Positions 1-5,798 of a DNA stretch of 9,928 bases are shown in pieces (position 1 is the stretch's first letter; each line of letters starts with the position of its first letter). Where the stretch lies: positions 1-9,928 of the forward strand of contig WQXZ01000051.1 in NCBI GenBank assembly GCA_009781525.1, read 5' to 3'. Source of the stretch: Coriobacteriia bacterium (lineage in GTDB: Bacteria; Actinomycetota; Coriobacteriia; Coriobacteriales; UBA8131). A model generated the notes under the pieces. The model was given only the letters and a program-made list of their open reading frames with translations. It did not search any database and was not told the DNA's origin. Both the position numbers and the translations under genes were made by a program.

Positions 1-2
1 GC

Positions 3-161
3 ACTCCTGAAGACACCGACGAAGCCGATTTTTTGCCACCAACTGCTTGCGATTTGGCAGCGGAGTGGTTTGACGGGGATCTAAGAAGGCTGCATGGGCC
101 AGGCCAGCTGACGCAGTTACCTTGTTCCTTTTCGGTTGTTGAGCTCAGTTTTCTGACCTGA
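3..161 (+). CDS. possible C-terminal end of an upstream gene (partial)
   Basis: An open frame enters from the left edge and stops at the TGA at 159-161, giving about 52 residues. The visible part begins acidic (TPEDTDEADF) and continues with DLAAEWFDGDLRRL, which looks protein-like in composition. I recognise no family. Its last codons overlap the -35 part of the promoter called at 138-169, which is possible but weakens the case. Another frame is open only to base 90. It may be non-coding. Confidence 0.3.
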   Translation, partial: TPEDTDEADFLPPTACDLAAEWFDGDLRRLHGPGQLTQLPCSFSVVELSFLT

Positions 162-169
162 TAGCATGT
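138..169 (+). promoter_or_regulatory. promoter, first copy of a duplicated 32-bp element
   Basis: A -35-like TTGAGC (139-144) and a -10 TAGCAT (162-167) are separated by exactly 17 bp, and TGA just before the -10 makes an extended -10 (TGnTAnnnT). The 32-bp block recurs at 668-699 upstream of the paralogous gene with 29 of 32 bases identical, and both hexamers are unchanged. Conservation of the whole block supports function as a sigma-70-type promoter. It also argues against using the ATG at 166, which lies inside the -10. Confidence 0.55.
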
Positions 170-235
170 GTATTGTCAGAGTTGTAAACAGTTTGGGCAG
201 TAATCGCGTTAGGCACGTTTTGCAGGGAAAGTCGA

Positions 236-295
236 ATGAATACTACCATGCCAAACCGGAATACGAATTGCCTCCTGCACAAGGACTTTGGATGA
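236..295 (+). CDS. 19-residue leader ORF, or frameshifted original start of the DUF4190 gene
   Basis: ATG at 236 has a good Shine-Dalgarno site (AGGGAAAG, 223-230) and encodes a 19-residue peptide beginning MNTTMPNRN. Its TGA (293-295) overlaps the ATG of the next gene (292) as ATGA, the classic arrangement for translational coupling. The sequence around this ATG (acgtttt-gcaggg...ATGAA) resembles that around the start of the paralogue at 756. ATG 236 may therefore be the ancestral start of the downstream gene, now out of frame. It is either a short coupled leader or the remnant of a start lost by frameshift. Confidence 0.35.
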   Translation: MNTTMPNRNTNCLLHKDFG

Positions 296-603
296 GCTAT
301 CACTTCGACCTTCAGCCTGCGCGTCGCAACGCATACAGATACATGGGTATTGCATCTTTGATTCTTGGCCTTGTTGCGTTAGCTTCGATAGTTTTGAACT
401 GGTTTTATGGGTTTCCCTTACTTATCGGATTCGTTTCGTGCATTGCTGGCATAGTGCTGGGAATAATATCTCGAGCGCGGAGTTATTCTGACATTGCTTT
501 GGCAGGATTGATTCTGAGTGTTACTGCATGCTCTTTCTGGATATTTGGTTATGTAATTGTTTGTGGGATAGCAGGGTTCTATCCGTGGTTTTTCGGCTTC
601 TAG
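292..603 (+). CDS. DUF4190-like small membrane protein
   Basis: A 103-residue protein with three hydrophobic stretches: about residues 17-37, 42-58 and 67-90. Its core (MGIASLILGLVAL, then CIAGIVLGI) matches the DUF4190-type layout found in small actinobacterial and firmicute membrane proteins of unknown function. It aligns by eye with the next gene over the whole membrane region, so the two are paralogues. The start at 292 is chosen for AAGGA at 281-285, six bases upstream. The frame stays open back to 166, but that ATG lies inside the promoter. The in-frame stretch just upstream reads YYHAKPEYELPPAQGLW, Pro-rich like a normal DUF4190 head, which suggests the protein once began earlier. Function is unknown; an envelope or membrane location is inferred. 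Confidence 0.7.
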   Translation: MSYHFDLQPARRNAYRYMGIASLILGLVALASIVLNWFYGFPLLIGFVSCIAGIVLGIISRARSYSDIALAGLILSVTACSFWIFGYVIVCGIAGFYPWFFGF

Positions 604-646
604 CCTGCTCCTAAGGTGGTCTTGGCTGTACACGTTACAACTGTGC

Positions 647-658
647 GCTTAGCTAAGC
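647..658. other. 12-bp perfect palindrome in the intergenic region 604-755
   Basis: GCTTAGCTAAGC is a perfect 12-bp palindrome ten bases upstream of the -35 of the second promoter copy. I see no equivalent before the first copy. It could be a regulator-binding site for the paralogue and its operon, or chance. The rest of 604-755 holds the promoter at 668-699 and the Shine-Dalgarno site; I see no clear terminator for the preceding gene. Confidence 0.25.
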
Positions 659-667
659 ATCCTCCTG

Positions 668-699
668 GTTGAGCCCAGGTTTCTTACCTGATAGCATGT
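668..699 (+). promoter_or_regulatory. promoter, second copy of the duplicated 32-bp element
   Basis: TTGAGC (669-674) and TAGCAT (692-697) have a 17-bp spacer and an extended -10, 29/32 identical to 138-169. The -35 sits in the loop of a short potential hairpin (CCTGG 664-668 with CCAGG 675-679) that the first copy lacks. It would drive the gene at 756 and probably the operon behind it, with a leader of about 50 bases. Confidence 0.55.
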
Positions 700-755
700 A
701 GCCAGTCGAATAACGATAAATTCATATAGGTAATAACGTTTGCAGAGGGGCTAGT

Positions 756-1235
756 ATGAACGAAAATGATTCCCAGCAGCTTAGCCAGGGAAATATCCAG
801 TCATCTGATCCGGAGCAGCAGCAGCCCAGCCAAGGATATCCACCAGTCGGGCAGCAACCTCCTGCCGGGCAGCAACCGCCTCCAGGCTGGCAGCAACCGC
901 CCGCCCAAGGCTACCAACCGTATGCGGGACAGCAGCCTAACCCAGGCTATCCTCTACAACCACCGCCACCAGAGAATAAGACAAGAGGCTCCGCTATTGC
1001 ATCAATGGTGCTGGGTATCATTGCGTTGCTTTCATTGCTGCTCGGTATCTACCCCTTGCTCGGTTTGTTGTGCAGTGTTGTCGGTCTTGTACTGGGGATA
1101 AACGCTCGTGAGAACCAACGTTCGGGCGTTGCTACAGCAGGAGTCGTCCTGAATCTGATAGCGATTTCTCTATGTGCCATAGCTATCGTAGCCTGTGTTA
1201 CCTGTACAGGTTGTATTATCACGATGGCAAGATAG
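756..1235 (+). CDS. DUF4190 membrane protein with Pro/Gln-rich N-terminal region
   Basis: A 159-residue protein. Residues 1-75 are a disordered, Pro/Gln/Gly-rich segment with degenerate repeats of the type GQQPP.G and QGY, followed by a basic ENKTRG and two hydrophobic segments (about 79-112 and 121-155). This is the usual DUF4190 arrangement: cytoplasmic low-complexity head, membrane hairpin. The core LGIIALLSLLLGIYPLL and VVGLVLGINARENQ matches the neighbouring paralogue. The start is fixed by GAGGGG at 745-750, five bases upstream. Its stop codon lies within the hairpin that also holds the start codon of the next gene, so the two are probably translationally coupled. Molecular function of the family is not established. 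Confidence 0.85.
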   Translation: MNENDSQQLSQGNIQSSDPEQQQPSQGYPPVGQQPPAGQQPPPGWQQPPAQGYQPYAGQQPNPGYPLQPPPPENKTRGSAIASMVLGIIALLSLLLGIYPLLGLLCSVVGLVLGINARENQRSGVATAGVVLNLIAISLCAIAIVACVTCTGCIITMAR

Positions 1236-1252
1236 AGACGCTCAGTCTCTAT
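1232..1252 (+). promoter_or_regulatory. hairpin joining stop codon and next start codon (translational coupling)
   Basis: ATAGAGAC (1232-1239) and GTCTCTAT (1245-1252) form a perfect 8-bp stem with a 5-base loop. The TAG stop of the DUF4190 gene (1233-1235) is in the left arm, and the first two bases of the ATG of the Lgt-family gene (1251-1253) close the stem. No Shine-Dalgarno sequence is visible before 1251. A ribosome reaching the stop would melt the stem, favouring re-initiation. The structure is seen; the coupling role is inferred. Confidence 0.45.
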
Positions 1253-2108
1253 GTTGCCATACATGCAGATAGGTTCCATTAGAATCGCCTCCTATGGAGC
1301 TATGGTTCTGCTCGGTGGCTATATTGGTGCGCTCTCGATATGGTTCCGAACTCGCTCGAGCAACAAGCCGAACAACAACAGGTACTCAGAAAGCATCGAA
1401 TTTCAGCAGGCTCTATTCGCCTACCTGTACGGGGTCATCGGTCTTGGTCTTGGAGCAAAACTGTTCTATCTTCTGCAAGCATTGCCGCTGGTGCTTCCTC
1501 TGCTCAAGCAGGAAGCTCTGAGTTCCGAACTGCTTTTGGACATCCTGACAAAGGGTTTTGTTTTCTATGGTGGGTTCATTGGTGGAGTTGCTGGAGTATA
1601 CATATATTCCCGGCAGTTTAAAAAGCCGTTTGCTCCTTTGGCGGAGACATTGATTCCAGCAGTCCCACTGGCTCATGCATTTGGCAGAATCGGTTGCTTT
1701 ATGGCAGGATGCTGCTACGGTATGCCCTATGAGGGGCGCTTGAGTATTGTGTTTGAGCTGAGTGAGGTCGCCCCACTACACATCCACCTTTTTCCGGTGC
1801 AGCTACTTGAGAGCGCTCTTCTGTTTGCTCTCGCTGCTTTTCTGGTCATCTACGACAGAAACGCCAGGAAACCACGTAGTCTGTTTGGCTGGTATCTGCT
1901 GCTCTATGGATTAATCCGTATGTTGACCGAACTATTCAGAGGAGATGCACTTCGAGGGAGTTTTCTTTTCTTCAGCACATCCCAATGGATCAGCGTGGTT
2001 TTGATTATCACTGCTATAGTGATTCTGATGCGAAACACCAGTAGTGCAGGCAGGGTCGACGAGCAGCAAAACCTGTATGCCCAGCAGCCGCCAACCACAG
2101 TAGTATAA
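1251..2108 (+). CDS. Lgt-family protein (prolipoprotein diacylglyceryl transferase-like), non-canonical
   Basis: A 285-residue polytopic membrane protein of the Lgt family, whose classical members transfer a diacylglyceryl group from phosphatidylglycerol to the lipobox cysteine of prolipoproteins. Landmarks in order: an N-terminal MQIGSIRIASYG segment (compare I..yG in Lgt), FYGGFIGG at 105-112, HAFGRIGCFMAGCCYG at 142-157, FPVQLLES at 181-188, and YGLIRMLTELFR at 219-230. The GR of the signature and the C-terminal R..E..R are kept. The histidine of the usual HGG is Tyr106, and the usual N and E of GRxxNFxxxE are Cys149 and Cys154. The C-terminal tail (QQNLYAQQPP) is polar and Gln/Pro-rich. 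The start at 1251 has no Shine-Dalgarno site; ATG 1263 is an alternative. It may be a divergent Lgt or a family paralogue with another substrate. Confidence 0.8.
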   Translation: MLPYMQIGSIRIASYGAMVLLGGYIGALSIWFRTRSSNKPNNNRYSESIEFQQALFAYLYGVIGLGLGAKLFYLLQALPLVLPLLKQEALSSELLLDILTKGFVFYGGFIGGVAGVYIYSRQFKKPFAPLAETLIPAVPLAHAFGRIGCFMAGCCYGMPYEGRLSIVFELSEVAPLHIHLFPVQLLESALLFALAAFLVIYDRNARKPRSLFGWYLLLYGLIRMLTELFRGDALRGSFLFFSTSQWISVVLIITAIVILMRNTSSAGRVDEQQNLYAQQPPTTVV

Positions 2109-2131
2109 TCGGGCTTAAGCAGGGAGGAATA

Positions 2132-3154
2132 ATGTATAGACGAGGTTCAGGAGAGAACGCTTTGCCGATAATAGACCTACACTGTGACACTCTGGTCAAC
2201 CTGATCGATCCTGCCAATCCCAGTGATTTTGAGTTCATTGGATTCAACCAGCAAACCGAGCTGTATGCGGCAAGTGGAGTTTCGCTTGCTGATAACAATG
2301 TTCACCTCTCGCTGAGTCGCATGCAACCATTCGATTGGTGTCAGTGTATGGCAATCTTCATTTCTGACCGTTTCATCGGAGAGACTGCCTGGAATTTCTA
2401 TCGCCAGGTCAAGCGCTTCTTTGACGAACAACTCATCGTCCACTACGACCAGGTAACGCAGGCTCACGAACCTGCTGACATCTGGAGAGCTTTCGCCCAG
2501 AATAAAAGCGCTGCGATGCTGACTATCGAGGGCGGGTCGTTTCTGCAAAACTCACTGACCCACATCGATGACATAGCCGCCGATGGAGTCAAAATGCTGA
2601 CTCTGACCTGGAACCGCCAAAATGCTATTGCCAGCGGAGTGTCAGCAACCGGTGGCCTCAGCAACTTTGGCCGCGAGGTAGTAAAAACGCTTGAAGAGCA
2701 CCGAATCATAGTCGACGTCTCCCACCTGAACGACCAGAGCTTCGCCGATGTCAACGCTGCAGCCACCCGCCCCTATCTGGCGTCTCATTCCAATTCGCGC
2801 GCCATCTGCGACCACCCCAGAAACCTGACCGACAACCAGTTTAAGGCTCTCTGCGCCAACGGTGGTATCGTGGGACTGAACTACTACACCGACTTCCTGG
2901 TTGCTGAAAAGCGTCCGGTAACCCCTACCGATATCCTTCGCCACCTAGACCATTGGTTAGAATTAGGTGGAGAAAAACACGTCGCTTTAGGCAGCGACTT
3001 CGATGGTGCTGATATGCCTGAGTGGCTGAGCTCATGCGATAAGGTTGCAGTGCTCTATGATCATGTGGCTACCGAATTTGGTAGGCAAATTGCAGGCAAC
3101 CTGTTTTTCTGGAACGCTTACAGGTTCTTTTCGCAGCAAGAAATAATTGGCTAG
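2132..3154 (+). CDS. membrane dipeptidase-type peptidase, family M19
   Basis: A 340-residue protein of the M19 (renal/membrane dipeptidase) family, binuclear zinc hydrolases that cleave dipeptides, often with broad stereospecificity. The metal-ligand pattern is complete: His17 and Asp19 in DLHCDT, bridging Glu133 in LTIEGG, His198 in VDVSHL, His219 in ASHSNSRAI, and Asp289 in LGSDFDG. LTWNRQN (158-164) is also typical. No signal peptide is seen, so it is probably cytoplasmic. GGGAGGAAT just before ATG 2132 fixes the start. It follows the Lgt-family gene by 23 bases, so co-transcription is likely. A role in recycling peptides from envelope turnover is conceivable from context but not shown. 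Its TAG stop overlaps the stop of the convergent HIT gene. Confidence 0.93.
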   Translation: MYRRGSGENALPIIDLHCDTLVNLIDPANPSDFEFIGFNQQTELYAASGVSLADNNVHLSLSRMQPFDWCQCMAIFISDRFIGETAWNFYRQVKRFFDEQLIVHYDQVTQAHEPADIWRAFAQNKSAAMLTIEGGSFLQNSLTHIDDIAADGVKMLTLTWNRQNAIASGVSATGGLSNFGREVVKTLEEHRIIVDVSHLNDQSFADVNAAATRPYLASHSNSRAICDHPRNLTDNQFKALCANGGIVGLNYYTDFLVAEKRPVTPTDILRHLDHWLELGGEKHVALGSDFDGADMPEWLSSCDKVAVLYDHVATEFGRQIAGNLFFWNAYRFFSQQEIIG

Positions 3155-3522
3155 TCGGCTGGGCTCATCCCTATCGAGAGCTGGGTTCCACCAAGAACGT
3201 GCACATGCAGGTGTAACACCGTTTGACGACCATCCTCGCCAATGTTGGTAAGTAAACGATATCCAGTCTTATCCACACCTTTTATCGCAGCTACTTTGGT
3301 TGCAGCCGAGAAGACGTGACCTAGCAGATCCTCTGGTACATCGGCAGCGGCGCTTTGGTAGTGGGTTTTTGGAATAACTAATGTGTGCACTGGTACCACG
3401 GGGTTGATATCTTCAAAGGCAAGCACTGTGTCGTCTTCGTAGACGATTGTGGAAGGCAGTTCACCGCGGACGATCTTGCAGAAAGTGCAGGTGTCGGCTG
3501 GGTTTGCGGCTGGGTTTTCCAT
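3151..3522 (-). CDS. HIT (histidine triad) family nucleotide hydrolase, HINT-like
   Basis: A 123-residue protein with the histidine-triad signature HLHVHVLGG (His104, His106, His108), which binds the alpha-phosphate of nucleotides. HINT-branch members hydrolyse adenosine phosphoramidates and related adenylates. The N-terminal CTFCKIVRGELPS is typical; Cys12 and Cys15, together with histidines such as His54, could bind the structural zinc seen in some bacterial HIT proteins. The length is normal for the family. Start: ATG at 3522 with AAAGGAG eight bases upstream. It is the last gene of the leftward cluster, 48 bases after xseB, and ends tail-to-tail with the dipeptidase inside a shared CTAG. 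Confidence 0.93.
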   Translation of the reverse strand: MENPAANPADTCTFCKIVRGELPSTIVYEDDTVLAFEDINPVVPVHTLVIPKTHYQSAAADVPEDLLGHVFSAATKVAAIKGVDKTGYRLLTNIGEDGRQTVLHLHVHVLGGTQLSIGMSPAD

Positions 3523-3570
3523 TGGGTTTGCTCCTTTTAAGCCTGTGATGTGAGTTGTTAACGCTACCTG

Positions 3571-3804
3571 TCAGCTCAGATTAGCATCGATACTGTCGTC
3601 GCCCTCGGGCTCGACTTCACCAAGTAACACGGTCACCTTCTGCCTGGCTTCAGTCAATCGGGCCTGAAGTGTGCGCAGCAAGGCAACTCCGCGCTCGTAG
3701 CGCTCCAGGCTTTCTTCTAGCTCCAGTTGGTTGCCCTCAAGCTGCCTGATTATTGATTCCAGCTCTTCGGTTGCCTGCAGATATGTCATATCTTCAGCTT
3801 GCAT
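3571..3804 (-). CDS. xseB: exodeoxyribonuclease VII small subunit
   Basis: A 77-residue acidic helical protein with the XseB pattern: YLQATEELESIIRQLEG, then LELEESLERYERGVALL, then a final helix LQARLTEARQKV, and a disordered acidic tail. Several copies bind the large subunit to form exonuclease VII, which degrades single-stranded DNA to acid-insoluble oligonucleotides from either end. Its ATG lies inside the end of xseA (11-base overlap), with AAGGAG within xseA as its ribosome site, so the two are translationally coupled as usual. Length is normal for the family (about 70-85). Confidence 0.95.
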   Translation of the reverse strand: MQAEDMTYLQATEELESIIRQLEGNQLELEESLERYERGVALLRTLQARLTEARQKVTVLLGEVEPEGDDSIDANLS

Positions 3805-5008
3805 TGTTGCTCCTTATCTCGCTGATCTCTGCGGTCAGCTTACCGTCGCTCAAACGCACCTCTATCTGCTGCCCGACCTCTGCTCCAGCCACACTTCGTA
3901 TCAGTTTTCCTGACGTATCTGTCGTCAGAGCATAGCCACGTGAGAGTACGCCCAGTGGTGAGAATGCCTCGAGCTGAGCAGCAAAGGTAGCCAACTCTGT
4001 ATTGTAGGGTGCCAGCAGGCTTTCGCCTGCATAAATCAAACGTTGCTTAGTGTGCTCCAGGTTCAACCACCTGTTGCGCAGCATATAGGCATCGTCTGTG
4101 AACAGCGGATGCGCTGCCAAGCCGGCAATGCGTCGTTGCATCTGAGTGACCTGGTTTCTCAGGTCAGCATCAAGACGCTTCACGCTGCCCTCAAGCCAAG
4201 TAGCCAGCTCAGCCGCATTCGGTGAGACCCTCTCGGCTGCTGCCGTCGGAGTTGACGCGCGAAAATCAGCCACCATATCTACGATACTGTTGTCAGGTTC
4301 ATGTCCGATACCGGTAACAATCGGAGTCGGGCAAGCAGCTACATGCCTAGCCAGTCTTTCATCGTTGAAGGGCATCAGGTCTTCATATGAACCGCCGCCG
4401 CGTACTAACAGAATTACCTCTGCCCCAGCTGCTTGAACCGCCGATAAGCCGGACATCATCTGCTCTGCAGCAGTTTCGCCTTCAACCGTCACACCTGCAA
4501 ACAGCACCTCAGCCAGAGGCCAGCGCCTCCTTAGGGTACGCAAAACGTCATGCACGGCTTTACCACTGGGAGAGGTCACCAGCCCGATTCGCTCGGGCAT
4601 GCGTGGAACCGGCTGCTTGCGTCCCTCTGCCATCAGCCCTTCAGCCTCCAGCTTGCGCGCCAATGCGGCTACCCGCATCCGCAGCTCACCTTCACCGACA
4701 GGCTTCAGCGACCGAACATCGAAGTTCATCCTGCCCTTCGCAGCATACAGGGTAAAACGCCCAGTCGCCTGCACCAGCATTCCCCTGCGCAACTCTACTT
4801 CCTGGCGCGAGTAAGTGTTTCTCCACATAACGCAAGGCAGTGCGGACGACTGGTCGCTCAAAGTAAAATAGACTGCGCTATAGCGGGGGTTATCTGATAG
4901 CTCGGAAACCTCGCCGACGATGGTCAGGGTAACAGCCTCAAGCGCTGACTTGGCGATATCCAAGGCAGCTGAAACCGATAGCGCATCGGTCAGTTTCTGG
5001 TCGGTCAT
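3794..5008 (-). CDS. xseA: exodeoxyribonuclease VII large subunit
   Basis: A 404-residue catalytic subunit of exonuclease VII. It has an N-terminal OB-fold (about residues 10-105, with VGEVSELSDNPRYSAVYFTL) for single-stranded DNA binding, then the central nuclease domain with TSPSGKAVHD (145-154), RGGGSYEDLMPFNDE (203-217) and GIGHEPDNSIVDMVADFRAS (233-252) followed by TPTAAAE. A shorter helical region and a C-terminal LSRGYALTTD segment follow. It is somewhat shorter than E. coli XseA (456), mainly in the coiled-coil region. It starts 19 bases after the metallopeptidase stop; no strong Shine-Dalgarno site is visible, so translation probably depends on coupling. It overlaps xseB downstream. 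Confidence 0.96.
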   Translation of the reverse strand: MTDQKLTDALSVSAALDIAKSALEAVTLTIVGEVSELSDNPRYSAVYFTLSDQSSALPCVMWRNTYSRQEVELRRGMLVQATGRFTLYAAKGRMNFDVRSLKPVGEGELRMRVAALARKLEAEGLMAEGRKQPVPRMPERIGLVTSPSGKAVHDVLRTLRRRWPLAEVLFAGVTVEGETAAEQMMSGLSAVQAAGAEVILLVRGGGSYEDLMPFNDERLARHVAACPTPIVTGIGHEPDNSIVDMVADFRASTPTAAAERVSPNAAELATWLEGSVKRLDADLRNQVTQMQRRIAGLAAHPLFTDDAYMLRNRWLNLEHTKQRLIYAGESLLAPYNTELATFAAQLEAFSPLGVLSRGYALTTDTSGKLIRSVAGAEVGQQIEVRLSDGKLTAEISEIRSNNAS

Positions 5009-5027
5009 CTGGTTGGCGACTCAGCAA

Positions 5028-5702
5028 TCAGCGGCGCTTGGTATAGCTGAGGATCCTCAGCAGTTGCAGCACCGACACCAGCGCACCAGCCACATAGGTC
5101 ATCGCAGCTGCATTCAGCACCCGCCGCGTGCCCTTGACCTCGTGCTCGGGCAGATATCCACCCATGCTGATATAAGCACTTGCTCTAGCTGAAGCATTCA
5201 GCTCAACCGGCAAAGTGATCAGCTGAAACAGCAGGACGCATGAAAACATCACCACCGCCAGCCAGATCAGCTCCATCATGGCAAGCGCAAAACCCATGAA
5301 CAGCACAATCACCCAAAGATTATTGGCAATGTTAACCACCGGAAAAAGCAGCGTGCGAGCCTTGGTAGGAGCGTAGTTGGTAGCATGCTGAATAGCATGT
5401 CCGCACTCATGGCTGGCTATTGCAGTCGCTGCAACCGTCCGTCCGTTATAAACCGCCTCAGACAGTGACACTATGCCCGTGCGCGGATCAAAATTATCAC
5501 TGAGCTTACCTTGGATCATCTGAATCGGAATATGCGAGCAACCATTCGCATCTAGCATCCAGCGCGCCGCCTGCGCCCCGGTCAGCCCGGTCGAAATAGG
5601 CACCTTCATATACTTACTATACTGAGCATTGATCAGAGCCTGAGCTCCGAGCCCTAGAACAATAGACGCAATCAGAACGACGAAATACATGTAATCGTAC
5701 AT
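5028..5702 (-). CDS. membrane zinc metallopeptidase, YugP/Zn_peptidase_2 type
   Basis: A 224-residue membrane protein with an N-terminal hydrophobic anchor (about residues 5-22), a zinc-binding HECGH at 98-102 (Glu99 catalytic, within AIASHECGHAIQHA), and hydrophobic segments around 122-165 and near the C-terminus. DNFDPRTGIVSLS (69-81) and the GLTGAQAARWML stretch are typical of the neutral zinc metallopeptidase family (PF04298 type, B. subtilis YugP); its natural substrates are not well defined. The start at 5702 is chosen because AAAGGAGGG lies six bases upstream; the frame extends 14 codons further to 5744 without a better site. It lies between rnd (96 bases upstream) and xseA (19 bases downstream). 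Confidence 0.9.
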   Translation of the reverse strand: MYDYMYFVVLIASIVLGLGAQALINAQYSKYMKVPISTGLTGAQAARWMLDANGCSHIPIQMIQGKLSDNFDPRTGIVSLSEAVYNGRTVAATAIASHECGHAIQHATNYAPTKARTLLFPVVNIANNLWVIVLFMGFALAMMELIWLAVVMFSCVLLFQLITLPVELNASARASAYISMGGYLPEHEVKGTRRVLNAAAMTYVAGALVSVLQLLRILSYTKRR

Positions 5703-5798
5703 AAGCCCTCCTTTCGACATGCTATCAACATCATACAGCAGCATCTGTGCGTCACGCCGCCTGAAACAGACAATGTGACTGAGCTGTTCAAATCATCT

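Noticed and set aside
166..291. ATG 166 as the start of the first DUF4190 gene
   Set aside because: It lies inside the conserved -10 hexamer and has no ribosome site; the frame upstream of 292 is also out of register with the good ribosome site at 223-230.
4043..4897. Several + strand frames inside xseA
   Set aside because: All are antisense to conserved exonuclease VII domains and have atypical Ser/Arg/Pro-rich composition.
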